Source of the DNA: Deltaproteobacteria bacterium
GTDB lineage: Bacteria; Myxococcota_A; Polyangia; Haliangiales; SHYZ01
DNA length: 47,487 nucleotides
NCBI GenBank assembly: GCA_016210055.1
Contig: JACQUZ010000106.1
Span: 1-47,487, forward strand
Direction: 5' to 3'
How positions within the stretch are numbered: position 1 is the first letter of the stretch; the number at the start of each line of letters is the position of its first letter. Positions 17,138-25,502 of this stretch are shown here, piece by piece. Below the pieces are notes generated by a model. That model made no database searches. It was given only the letters and a program-made list of their open reading frames with translations, and was not told the origin of the DNA. The translations under genes were made by a program, and so were the position numbers.

Positions 17138-20100
17138 GTGGAGTTGCGTTTTCCTCGCGAGTTCCTGGGTACCGAGCGGTTTCAGGTGCTGCGAAGGATC
17201 GGCGAGGGTGGGATGGGGGTGGTCTTTGAGGCGGTCGACCGGGAACGGAATGCCCGGATTGCGCTCAAGACCCTGCGCGAGCTCGACTCGGATTCCCTGT
17301 TTCGTCTCAAGAAGGAGTTCCGCGCGCTCCACGACGTCCGGCACTCGAACCTCGTGAGCCTCGGGGAGCTCCTGGAAGAAAACGGGCAGTGGTTCTTCAC
17401 GATGGAGCTCATCGAAGGCGTGGACTTCCTCACGTACGTGCGTGAGGGCGACTTGTCGCCAGATCTTTCGATGGCGACCACCAGCAGCGCACCAGGAACC
17501 AAGAGGAGGTCGGGAGCACACCCAGAGCAGGGAGATTCCGAGGCTTCCAATGGCCGTTCTTCGTGCAACGAAGCGCGCCTTCGCTCGGCCCTGGGGCAGC
17601 TCACGAGGGGACTCATGGCTCTTCATGACGCCGGGAAAGTGCACCGCGACGTCAAGCCCTCCAACATGCTCGTCACGCGTGATGACCGCGTCGTGCTCCT
17701 CGACTTCGGGCTGGTGACCGGCCACGCTGACGCGCACCGCTCGGTGGAGTCCCGCGTGGTGGGGACCATCTACTACATGGCTCCGGAGCAGGCGGCGTCG
17801 AAGCCCGTGGGACCGGAGGCCGATTGGTACAGCGTGGGCGTGGTTCTCTATGAAGCGCTCACGGGCGAGCTCCCCTATCGGGGGACGTCGCTCGAAGTCA
17901 TGATGAACAAGCAGCACGTCGAGCCGGTGGCGCCGCGAACCATCGCTCCTGGCGCGCCGGCCGACCTGGACCAGCTCTGCATGGCGCTCCTGCGAATTGA
18001 CCCCAAGGCTCGCCCGCGCGCAGGGCAGATTCTTTCTTGCTTGGGACTCGCCACCTCTGAGGGACCAGGTGTCCGGTCACCGCAGCCACGCGACAGCCTG
18101 CCCATGGTCGGCCGGAAGCGCGAGCTCGGAATCTTGGCGAGCGCCCTGGAGCAGGCGCGCCAGGGAAAGGCGGTCGGGGTGCTCGTGGTGGGCGAATCGG
18201 GCATAGGAAAGACCACTCTCGTTCGAAGTTTCATCGAGGAGCTCGCGGTCCAGGCTCCGCAGATTCTTTCGCTCATGGGCCGTTGCTACGAGAGCGAGTC
18301 GGTTCCTTACAAGGCGATCGACGACATCATCGACGCGCTGAGCCGGTACCTCATGCGACGTCCGGATGCCGAGGTGCGGTCGATACTGCCACGCCAAGCG
18401 GGCCTCATCGGAGAGGTGTTTCCGGTGATGCGTCGCGTCAAGGCAGTGGCCCAGGCGCGCCTCCCGGTAGCAGAAAACGGCGTTGATCCCCAGCAGGCCC
18501 GAACCAGGCTTTTTGGCACCTTGCGGGAGCTCTTTGCAAGGCTCGCCGATAGCCACCCCTTGGTGGTCGTGGTCGACGACTTCCAGTGGACCGACTCGGA
18601 CAGCCTCGCGCTCCTCGGTGAAATCCTGCGCCCGCCGGAATCGCCCGCGCTCCTCCTCATCGCCACGATTCGATCCGAGGCCGCCAAGCCCGAAGAGCTC
18701 GACCTCCTCAAAGGCGCGCTCGGGGCGCCCGCGGAATGGCAGACCCTCAAAATGGACCGCTTGTCACCTGAGGACTCGGAGGAGCTGGCGAGCAAGCTCC
18801 TCGTGGAGGCATCGGCGGGAGAGACCGCCACGCCCGAGGCCATCGCGAGGGAAGCAGATGGGCATCCGTTGTTCATCGAAGAGCTCGCGCGCAATTCGAC
18901 GCTTCAGGATGGCCAGGCGCCAATCGCAGTGCGTCTCACCGAGGCGATCCAGGCCCGGATTGAGAGCCTTTCGCCCAGCGCGCGCGAGCTCTTGGAGCTC
19001 GTCGCGGTGGCCGGAGCGCCGACGCCCCAGGAACTCATCCGGCGCGCCTCCGAGCTAGACGTGAGCGAGTTCGCACGCCTGGTCGCGGACCTAAGGGCCG
19101 GCCGCCTCTTGAGAACGGCAGGCGCGCGCGGCAGCGACCCAATGGAGCTTTACCACAACCGAATCCGTGATCCACTCCTCGCTTGCCTCACCGAGGAGGT
19201 CCGCTCGCGCCGTCACCGCGAGCTTGCACTGGCGCTCGAGGGATCGCCCTATGCGAGCCCCGAAGCGCTCGCGGTCCATTGGTGGGGCGCCGGGGAGCCT
19301 GATCGCACGGCCCGCTATCTCATCGAGGCGGCGGAAAATGCGGAGAAGGTCCTAGCGTTCGACCATGCCGCGGGTCACTACCAGGCCGCGCTCGACCTTC
19401 GCTTGGTCGAGTCCAGGGCAAGAGAGGTGCGCGTCCGCCTGGCGGGAACGCTGGTCAACGCGGGACGCGCGGCCGAGGCGGCAGACATTTTTCTGTCCGC
19501 TGTTCCTGGTGCAGGTGCGGCCGAGGCCCTGGAGCTCAAGCGGCGGGCAGCCGAGCAGTACCTCCAGAGTGGGCACATTGATGAGGGACTGAACACCATA
19601 CGCAACGTGCTCGGCGAGGCTGGCCTTGCACTTCCAGCGACGCCTAGGCGGGCGCTCCTGTCGCTGCTCTTGCGCCGCGCACAGCTCAGGCTGCGCGGCC
19701 TCGGATTTCGCGAGCGGCGACCGAGCCAGATCTCGCTGGAAGAGCTCATCCGCATCGACATCTGCTGGTCCATCGGGTCTGGCCTCGGGGTGGTCGACAA
19801 CGTCTTGGGAGCGTATTTTTCGAGCCGCGGCTTGCTCATGGCGCTCAGGGCCGGGGATCCCTTCCGGCTCGCCCGGGCGTTGGCCCACGAGGCTCTATTC
19901 TTGGCGACGTTGGGCACGCGTTCAGAGGCGCGGGTCGAAAAGCTGGCGGGCAAGGCATTGGCGCTCGCCGCGAAGGTACCGCAGCCCGAGGCGCGTGCTT
20001 GGGCCCTGGTGCCGGCAGGGTTTCTTGCCTACCAGCGGGGGCAATGGCGCCAAGCCTTGGACCGCATGGACGAGGTCGAAAGGGTCATCCGCGAGCGTTG

Positions 20101-20890
20101 CACGGGGATGAGGTGGGAGCTTTGCTCCACGCAGCTCTTTGCCATTCATGCCCTCTACTACCTCGGCGAGCTTTCCGAGCTTGCGCGGCGTGTTTCACTC
20201 CTTCTTCGCGAGGCCGAGGACCGCGGCGACCTGTATGCCATCACGAACTTGAAGACCGGGCAGCCCGCGATTACCTGGCTCATGCGCGACGAGCCACGGG
20301 TTGGTCAGGAACATGCGGCGGAGGCGGTACGACGCTGGTCTCGTCGGGGTTTTCACCTTCAGCACTACTACGGCCTGATGGCCGAGGCGCAAGCGGACCT
20401 CTACTTGGACGAAGGAAACGCGGCGCTCGAGAAGGTCACCAGCCGCTGGGAGTCCATCGCCGGGGCTCTGCTCCTGCATATCCAGAGGATACGGATCGAG
20501 GCGTTTTCCCTGAGGGCCCGATGCGCACTCGCGCGTGCTCGGGCTGAACCGCAAGGGAGAGCAGAGTGTCTCCAGATGGCAAGGCGTGACGCCCGGCTTC
20601 TGCGTTCCGAGCGTGAGCCCTGGGCCAAGGCCTTAGCCCAGCTCGTCGACGCCGGCATGGCACAGGTCCAGGGCGACCTCGATCGCAGCGTGCGGATTCT
20701 CGAGCGAGCGGTGGGCGTGCTGGATTCCATCGGCATGACCTTCCATGCCATGGCAACCAGGCGGCGGCTCGGCGAGCTACTGGGGGGAAGCGATGGGAAT
20801 GCTCTCGTCTCCAGATCAGACGAGTGGATGACCTCCCAGCAGGTGCTCGACCCGGCGTGCATGACGCGGGTCCTCATGCCAGGGTTCTAG
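17138..20890 (+). CDS. Ser/Thr protein kinase fused to AAA/STAND-type ATPase and TPR-like domains
   Basis: A 1250-residue signalling protein. Kinase domain, residues about 15-305: Gly loop IGEGGMGVVF, Lys in IALKTL, catalytic HRDVKPSN, DFG in LLDFGL and GTIYYMAPEQ. About 40 Ser/Gly/Glu-rich residues (104-146) are inserted before helix E. Then an AAA_16-type ATPase, about 320-640: MVGRKREL, Walker A GESGIGKTT and Walker B LVVVVDDFQWTDSDS. The remainder is helical TPR-like repeats. No membrane segment. Such PknB/MalT-like hybrids are typical of Polyangia; the ATPase-TPR half presumably binds a ligand or partner and gates the kinase. It converges on a lipoprotein gene 20 bases away. Confidence 0.95.
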   Translation: MELRFPREFLGTERFQVLRRIGEGGMGVVFEAVDRERNARIALKTLRELDSDSLFRLKKEFRALHDVRHSNLVSLGELLEENGQWFFTMELIEGVDFLTYVREGDLSPDLSMATTSSAPGTKRRSGAHPEQGDSEASNGRSSCNEARLRSALGQLTRGLMALHDAGKVHRDVKPSNMLVTRDDRVVLLDFGLVTGHADAHRSVESRVVGTIYYMAPEQAASKPVGPEADWYSVGVVLYEALTGELPYRGTSLEVMMNKQHVEPVAPRTIAPGAPADLDQLCMALLRIDPKARPRAGQILSCLGLATSEGPGVRSPQPRDSLPMVGRKRELGILASALEQARQGKAVGVLVVGESGIGKTTLVRSFIEELAVQAPQILSLMGRCYESESVPYKAIDDIIDALSRYLMRRPDAEVRSILPRQAGLIGEVFPVMRRVKAVAQARLPVAENGVDPQQARTRLFGTLRELFARLADSHPLVVVVDDFQWTDSDSLALLGEILRPPESPALLLIATIRSEAAKPEELDLLKGALGAPAEWQTLKMDRLSPEDSEELASKLLVEASAGETATPEAIAREADGHPLFIEELARNSTLQDGQAPIAVRLTEAIQARIESLSPSARELLELVAVAGAPTPQELIRRASELDVSEFARLVADLRAGRLLRTAGARGSDPMELYHNRIRDPLLACLTEEVRSRRHRELALALEGSPYASPEALAVHWWGAGEPDRTARYLIEAAENAEKVLAFDHAAGHYQAALDLRLVESRAREVRVRLAGTLVNAGRAAEAADIFLSAVPGAGAAEALELKRRAAEQYLQSGHIDEGLNTIRNVLGEAGLALPATPRRALLSLLLRRAQLRLRGLGFRERRPSQISLEELIRIDICWSIGSGLGVVDNVLGAYFSSRGLLMALRAGDPFRLARALAHEALFLATLGTRSEARVEKLAGKALALAAKVPQPEARAWALVPAGFLAYQRGQWRQALDRMDEVERVIRERCTGMRWELCSTQLFAIHALYYLGELSELARRVSLLLREAEDRGDLYAITNLKTGQPAITWLMRDEPRVGQEHAAEAVRRWSRRGFHLQHYYGLMAEAQADLYLDEGNAALEKVTSRWESIAGALLLHIQRIRIEAFSLRARCALARARAEPQGRAECLQMARRDARLLRSEREPWAKALAQLVDAGMAQVQGDLDRSVRILERAVGVLDSIGMTFHAMATRRRLGELLGGSDGNALVSRSDEWMTSQQVLDPACMTRVLMPGF

Positions 20891-20910
20891 CCCTCGGCAT
20901 TCCACTCTCA

Positions 20911-22485
20911 CTACGGCGGCAGGTTCAAGTTGTCGTAGTTGACCTCTCCGGCCGCTCCCATCGGCAGCTCGGCTCCCGAGCCGAGCTGCAAGGACACCTT
21001 GGACATGTCGAACGGATTGGGCGTCGATAGGCGGGTCGTCCATGAGGATCCCGACGGAGACGTCTCGAAGAAGGTAGTCCCGCCGCTCTCACGGATACGC
21101 CACCAGAGCATCGTCCCGGCGTCGTATGGAACTCGGCCAATTACGGAATAGTCCTTCCCCACCTTAACCTGAAGCTCGCCGCCTACTTGAACCATTGCTG
21201 CGATGGCCCCACTTGGGTCCACGACCTGGAAGAATGCCTGTGCCTGCGAGGCCGTGTTCACCATTCTAGGAACCTTGACCCAAGTGGAGTCGCCCCGCAT
21301 GTCGTGGGCTTTGGCGCTTTGAAAGGCACAGTAGTTGCGCCCAGTCGTGCCTGGAACCAAAACCGCTACCCCACCAGATTCGCGCTGGACGCAGCCCGGC
21401 CCGACGTACGAGCGGTCCCATGCCGGTGCAATCACGCCGTCGTCGAAATCATCTTTCATTGAGCTCGCCGAACAATAACGACCCACAGGAGTGCCGCCAT
21501 TCAAATTGTCAAATGCCGCGGCTCCAGGATTGGCCTCGGGCCGGTATGTCCCTGCGGCAAGGTCCACCCGTACCTGGTCGACCGGGAAGGGGGTAGCCAG
21601 GCTGGCTCGAATCGTCCAAGTGACTTGATCGGACGATGTCTCCCAGAACGCCGTGCCGCTGCTCTCCCGGATGCGCCAATACCGATGATCGCTCGCGTTG
21701 TAGGCGATTGAGCCCACGTTCGAATAATCGGCGCCTACTCGATAAAGGAAGTTCAAGGTCCCCGCGCTTTCCAGAATCACGAGAGCGTCTCGGTTTTGGG
21801 CCATGACCGCCAGGTACACTTCGGCCTGGGTTGCGGTGTTCCCTACAGCCGGGACTTCGACCCGAACGTGGTCACCCCGCAGGTCGTAGACCAGCTCCGA
21901 CGTGTATCCCGAGTAATTGGGTCCGGCGATCCCATTGGCGATGGTGACGACCAGACGGCCGCCGGTTTCTGCCACCGTGGCGGCGCTCCTCGCGTATTCC
22001 TTCCAGTCTGGATGCCTCACGCCATCTGCGAAATCGTCGGCCAGGAGACCAGTCTTCCCACATGGAGTCGGCGGCGCGGCGTCCGGCGGCGCGGCATCCG
22101 GCGGCGCGGCATCCGGCGGCGCATCGGGGACTGCTCTGTCGGCCACGGATCCGTCCGAGACTGCCGAGTCAGCGGGGAACGCGTCCGCCGCGCGCCCGTC
22201 CTCGCCGAGCATGGCGTCCACCGCTCCCGCGTCCCCCGCCTCGAGTGGCACGCACTTGCGCGCATGGCCCATCCCCGCATGCTCGCCATAGCGGTGTCCC
22301 GACGGGCAGCTCGTGTCCGCAAAGCTGCAAAAGCCAGTGCTCGGCTGGCAGACACCGTTCCCTTCTTGAGACACGCACTCCGTGTCGGCGCCGCAGGAGA
22401 AGGGGCTAGCGAGCTTGCAACCTCCCACGAACCCGAGCAGGCCAAAAAGGGAGCACGAAACCAACAAAACTCCCGAGCGAAACAT
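20911..22485 (-). CDS. Lipoprotein with two tandem beta-sandwich-like domains
   Basis: A 524-residue surface lipoprotein. The signal peptide ends in lipobox VGGC. A Cys-rich segment (DTECVSQEGNGVCQPSTGFC) is followed by an acidic linker with an Ala-Pro-Asp repeat (PPDAAPPDAAPP), then two related domains of about 190 residues. The duplication is visible in LADDFADGVRHPDW / MKDDFDDGVIAPAW, then YDLRGDHVRVEVP / HDMRGDSTWVKVP, then YWRIRESSGTAFWETS / WWRIRESGGTTFFETS. The fold resembles concanavalin/LamG-like jelly rolls, which bind sugars or proteins. Start: ATG at 22485; a TTG one codon earlier (22488) sits 8 nt from TAGGCT. Ligand unknown. Confidence 0.85.
   Translation of the reverse strand: MFRSGVLLVSCSLFGLLGFVGGCKLASPFSCGADTECVSQEGNGVCQPSTGFCSFADTSCPSGHRYGEHAGMGHARKCVPLEAGDAGAVDAMLGEDGRAADAFPADSAVSDGSVADRAVPDAPPDAAPPDAAPPDAAPPTPCGKTGLLADDFADGVRHPDWKEYARSAATVAETGGRLVVTIANGIAGPNYSGYTSELVYDLRGDHVRVEVPAVGNTATQAEVYLAVMAQNRDALVILESAGTLNFLYRVGADYSNVGSIAYNASDHRYWRIRESSGTAFWETSSDQVTWTIRASLATPFPVDQVRVDLAAGTYRPEANPGAAAFDNLNGGTPVGRYCSASSMKDDFDDGVIAPAWDRSYVGPGCVQRESGGVAVLVPGTTGRNYCAFQSAKAHDMRGDSTWVKVPRMVNTASQAQAFFQVVDPSGAIAAMVQVGGELQVKVGKDYSVIGRVPYDAGTMLWWRIRESGGTTFFETSPSGSSWTTRLSTPNPFDMSKVSLQLGSGAELPMGAAGEVNYDNLNLPP
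22070..22123 (-). repeat. 15-bp tandem repeat coding for the Ala-Pro-Asp linker
   Basis: Three 15-bp units (22070-22084, 22085-22099, 22100-22114; GGCGGCGCGGCATCC type, the first differing at one base) plus a 9-base partial copy. They encode the DAAPP linker of the lipoprotein. Such in-frame repeats can change copy number by slippage. Confidence 0.85.
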
Positions 22486-22526
22486 CAACTGGCGCTAGCC
22501 TAGCATGGCTTGCAGCCAGAAGCTCG

Positions 22527-23012
22527 CTATCCCCGTGTTCCGGTTCCCCGCTGTTGCCGACGCGCTGCGGCAGAGCGCCGCCGGGCCATGAGCTTCTGGT
22601 ACCTTGGTAGCTCGTCGGGATCGATGATCATCGTGCGGCAGTTGGGGGTGCCGCAGTGGCAGGGCTCGGCAAGCTCAAGGGGAAATGCGTAGTCGTACGT
22701 GAGCTCCTCACCCCTTTGGATGGGGCGCAGCGCCACGATTCGCGCCCACGCGTTTCCGTTCTCGTCGATGTCTGCCTCGATCTCGCAGTTGGGGGCACAG
22801 GAATGGTTAATCCAGCGGGTCTGATCGACCATGTCCATGTAAATGCCGTCTACGATCCACAGGGAATAGCGGTCATCAACGGGCTCGTCTTCACGCCAGG
22901 CGACGCCGTCCACTTCGGCAATTTCTTCCAATTCGGCAAAGTCCCGCGTTGCGACCACGCCATAGCCATGGATGCTGGAACGAACGACCTGGATACCGGG
23001 GAGCTTCGGCAT
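22527..23012 (-). CDS. SET-domain protein (putative lysine methyltransferase)
   Basis: A 161-residue stand-alone SET domain of the eukaryote-like type. It has SSIHGYGVVATRDF at the start, the SAM/substrate motif RWINHSCAPNC, the pseudoknot partner EELTYDYAF, and a post-SET zinc motif CHCGTPNC. It should transfer methyl groups from SAM to protein lysines, target unknown. The basic tail (MARRRSAAARRQQRG) may contact nucleic acid or an acidic partner. Start: the ATG giving MPKLPGIQVV, 7 nt after CATAGT; a GTG three codons earlier is in frame. It is read towards the lipoprotein gene (41-base gap) and divergently from the protease. Confidence 0.9.
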   Translation of the reverse strand: MPKLPGIQVVRSSIHGYGVVATRDFAELEEIAEVDGVAWREDEPVDDRYSLWIVDGIYMDMVDQTRWINHSCAPNCEIEADIDENGNAWARIVALRPIQRGEELTYDYAFPLELAEPCHCGTPNCRTMIIDPDELPRYQKLMARRRSAAARRQQRGTGTRG

Positions 23013-23019
23013 CGCCCCC

Positions 23020-23025
23020 ACTATG
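23020..23025 (-). promoter_or_regulatory. Putative -10 of leaderless promoter for the SET-domain gene
   Basis: On the minus strand CATAGT ends 7 nt before the ATG at 23012. The intervening bases are G-rich but adjoin the start directly. Confidence 0.4.
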
Positions 23026-23058
23026 CAACATGCATCGCGAGCAGGCGAGCTTTTCGAT

Positions 23059-23064
23059 TAGGAT
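23059..23064 (+). promoter_or_regulatory. Putative -10 for the trypsin-like protease gene
   Basis: TAGGAT ends 10 nt before the ATG at 23075. No Shine-Dalgarno sequence is visible between them. Confidence 0.35.
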
Positions 23065-23074
23065 CGGGTCATCA

Positions 23075-24412
23075 ATGGGTCGCCGGTTCGCCTTGGTGGT
23101 CGCCGCTTTGGGCTGCACGGAGAGCGGTATTTCAGAGCAAGCGCTGCCAATCGTGAACGGCAGGCTCGATCCCGGCGATCCCGCGGTGGTGGCCCTCATG
23201 GCCTACGGGGAGGACTTCTGCACGGGAACCCTGATCGGGCCGCGCGTGGTCCTCACCGCGGCGCATTGCCTGGATCCGGTGACGAACGGCGGCGCCGCTA
23301 TCTCCGACATCTCGGTGTTCTTTGGCGAGAGCGTGACCGGCGTTGGGAAGGCCATCGAGGTCATTGACGGCCGATTCCACCCCGGTTGGGATGTCGCCAT
23401 CGTCACCAACGACATCGGAGCCATGGTGTTGGGCCGCAGTGCGCCGGCGCTGCCCATGGCGATGAACCAGTCCCCGCTCACGCAAGTACACGTGGGGCTC
23501 CCGGCCAGGGTGGTGGGATTCGGGCAGACGAGCGCCATCAACAGGATGAGCACCGGCATCAAGCGCGTGGCGATCTCTAAGGTCACCGCGGTCGATGACC
23601 TGGAATTCGTCTACGGCGACACGCCAGGGCAGAGCTGCGCCGGGGACTCGGGCGGGCCCGTGTTCCTGAAGATCGACGGGAAGGAGGTCTTGGCTGGCAT
23701 CACGTCGAACGGGGATCCAGGGTGCGTGGAATATGGGATCTCCACGCGGGTCGATGCTTTTGTCGAGGAGTTCGTGGAGCCATTCGCCAGCGAGGCACAA
23801 GATCAACCGTCCTGTGACGAGGACGGGGCGTGCGTCGAAAGTTGCGCGCCCGTCGATCGCGACTGTCCCATCGCGCCCGGGTCGCACGGGAATGGCGAGG
23901 CCTGCCGCGGCCACGAGGACTGCGCGTCGTCCTTGTGCCTCGTCGCGCAAGGCGATGCCACGGTGAGGACGTGCGCCGAGCCGTGCCCAAGCGGAGCCTC
24001 TTGCGAGACGATTTCTGTCCTTGGGGCGACGGTCCAAGCTTCCTGCAAGCAGGTTGGCGAGACTTGGGCTTGCGTCCCTCGGGCCGCCACGCCATGGGCC
24101 ATTGGATGGCCGTGCCTCGACGGAAGGTGGTGCCATGGTGGGCTGTGTGTCCCGGATGGGGATCGAGGAGCGTGTACCCACTCGTGTACGAGCAAGGAGG
24201 ACTGCCCCGCGGGCTATCGATGCGCAGGTTCCCCCATGGATCCCGGGCAGCTCTTCTGCCTGCCCGACGAGGAAGACGGCTTTTGCGCCGTGTCGCCTCC
24301 GGGAGCGAGAGCTCCCGGGGAGACATCGCATGACGGAATGCTTCTTCTCGCCCTCGGAGTTATACTCGCCATGCATGGCAAAGCGCATCGGTATCCTCAC
24401 CGGCGGCGGTGA
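23075..24412 (+). CDS. Trypsin-like (S1) serine protease with Cys-rich region and C-terminal anchor
   Basis: A 445-residue exported protease. The N-terminus MGRRFALVVAALGC looks like a short (possibly lipoprotein) signal. Activation-site-like IVNGRLDPGDPAV precedes an S1 domain with the catalytic triad in LTAAHC, TNDIGAMVL and GDSGGPVF, and CTGTLIG matching trypsin. A Cys-rich tail (ACVESCAPVDRDC through FCAVSPP) follows, then a hydrophobic stretch MLLLALGVILAMHG and HRRR, the layout of MYXO-CTERM-type sorting tails, though degenerate. The last 38 bases overlap the phosphofructokinase gene, whose promoter lies within this anchor-coding segment. Confidence 0.9.
   Translation: MGRRFALVVAALGCTESGISEQALPIVNGRLDPGDPAVVALMAYGEDFCTGTLIGPRVVLTAAHCLDPVTNGGAAISDISVFFGESVTGVGKAIEVIDGRFHPGWDVAIVTNDIGAMVLGRSAPALPMAMNQSPLTQVHVGLPARVVGFGQTSAINRMSTGIKRVAISKVTAVDDLEFVYGDTPGQSCAGDSGGPVFLKIDGKEVLAGITSNGDPGCVEYGISTRVDAFVEEFVEPFASEAQDQPSCDEDGACVESCAPVDRDCPIAPGSHGNGEACRGHEDCASSLCLVAQGDATVRTCAEPCPSGASCETISVLGATVQASCKQVGETWACVPRAATPWAIGWPCLDGRWCHGGLCVPDGDRGACTHSCTSKEDCPAGYRCAGSPMDPGQLFCLPDEEDGFCAVSPPGARAPGETSHDGMLLLALGVILAMHGKAHRYPHRRR
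24361..24366 (+). promoter_or_regulatory. -10 of leaderless promoter for the first phosphofructokinase, inside the protease gene
   Basis: TATACT ends 8 nt before the ATG at 24375. It lies within the codons for the protease membrane-anchor tail, and no Shine-Dalgarno sequence follows. Confidence 0.55.
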
Positions 24413-25463
24413 CTGTCCTGGGCTCAACGCAGTCATCCGCGCGGTCACCAAGCACGCCATCATCAGCTACAATTGGGACGTCATCGGGATAGAAGACGGC
24501 TTCCAGGGGCTCTATGAGAAGCGGTACCAGCCCTTGACCTCGGGAAGCGTGCGTGGGCTTCTCGTCCGAGGGGGCACCATCCTCGGGTCCTCCAACCGCG
24601 CCAACCCGTTCCGGTACCCCATCAAGCTGCCGGACGGTCGCGAAGAAGTCCGCGACGTGTCGGAAGAAGTCCTTAGGAACCTCGCCGAGCTGGAGCTCGA
24701 GGCCCTCGTGGCAGTGGGGGGGGACGGGACCATGCAAATGGCGCAGGGGCTTTTGGAACGGGGAGCACGCATCGTGGGGGTGCCCAAGACCATTGACAAC
24801 GACCTGTCTGCCACCGACTTCACCTTCGGCTACCAAACCGCCGTCGAGATTGCGACCGAAGCCGTGGATCGCCTTCATACCACCGCCGAAAGCCACGATC
24901 GCATCATCCTGTGCGAGGTGATGGGGCGGTATGCCGGCTGGATCGCCATGGCCGCTGGCCTGGCCGGCGGCGCAGACGTGATTCTGATTCCGGAGATCCC
25001 GTACCGGCTCGAACGGATCGTGTCGGCCATCGAGGACCGAAAGGCGAAGGGGATCACGTTTTCCATCATCGTGGTGGCCGAAGGCGCCAAGCCGCTCGGG
25101 GGCGAATCGGCGGTTGCCGTCCAGGGGGACCTCACGCGCCAGGAGAAGCTGGGTGGGGCCGCGGATCGCCTGGCGCGCGAGCTCGCGCGCCATTTTAGCG
25201 AGCATGACGTGCGGGTCACGGTGCTCGGGCACGTCCAGCGCGGTGGCACGCCCACGGCTTTTGATCGACTGCTCGGCACCCGCTATGGGACGGGTGCCGT
25301 CGATCTCGTCGCCGAGGGGAAAATTGGCCAAATCGTGGCCCTCAGGGGAAATACCATAACGTCTGTGCCGATCAAGGACGCCTGCGGCCAGCTCAAGCTC
25401 GTGGACCCTCGCGGCGAGCTCGCGCGCGTGGCTCGCCATACGGGGGTAGAGCTTGGGGCGTGA
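24375..25463 (+). CDS. pfkA: 6-phosphofructokinase, ATP-type signature (group III-like)
   Basis: A 362-residue PFKA-family enzyme that phosphorylates fructose 6-phosphate in glycolysis. Landmarks: GILTGGGDCPGLNAVI at the N-terminus, the donor-site motif GGDGT (115-119), PKTIDND (137-143) with the catalytic Asp, CEVMGRYAGWIA, and GHVQRGGTPTAFDR. Gly118 at the position that discriminates donors points to ATP, while Lys138 is the residue usual in PPi-type and group III enzymes (ATP-PFKs of group I have Gly there). It is therefore a mixed-signature, probably ATP-using member. The next gene, 39 bases downstream, is a paralogue with a PPi-type motif. Confidence 0.95.
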   Translation: MAKRIGILTGGGDCPGLNAVIRAVTKHAIISYNWDVIGIEDGFQGLYEKRYQPLTSGSVRGLLVRGGTILGSSNRANPFRYPIKLPDGREEVRDVSEEVLRNLAELELEALVAVGGDGTMQMAQGLLERGARIVGVPKTIDNDLSATDFTFGYQTAVEIATEAVDRLHTTAESHDRIILCEVMGRYAGWIAMAAGLAGGADVILIPEIPYRLERIVSAIEDRKAKGITFSIIVVAEGAKPLGGESAVAVQGDLTRQEKLGGAADRLARELARHFSEHDVRVTVLGHVQRGGTPTAFDRLLGTRYGTGAVDLVAEGKIGQIVALRGNTITSVPIKDACGQLKLVDPRGELARVARHTGVELGA

Positions 25464-25502
25464 ACCCGCGATCGCGATAGGTCGCGTTGACGGGAGAAAA
25501 AA

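Noticed and set aside
22949..23074. Upstream extension of the trypsin-like protease.
   Set aside because: It overlaps the divergent SET gene, and the 42 extra residues are not signal-like; the ATG at 23075 starts a proper signal peptide.
13195..25279. Short hairpins inside coding regions (GC-rich palindromes) considered as terminators or riboswitches.
   Set aside because: They fall within conserved codons of solid genes and lack T tracts or any known riboswitch layout.
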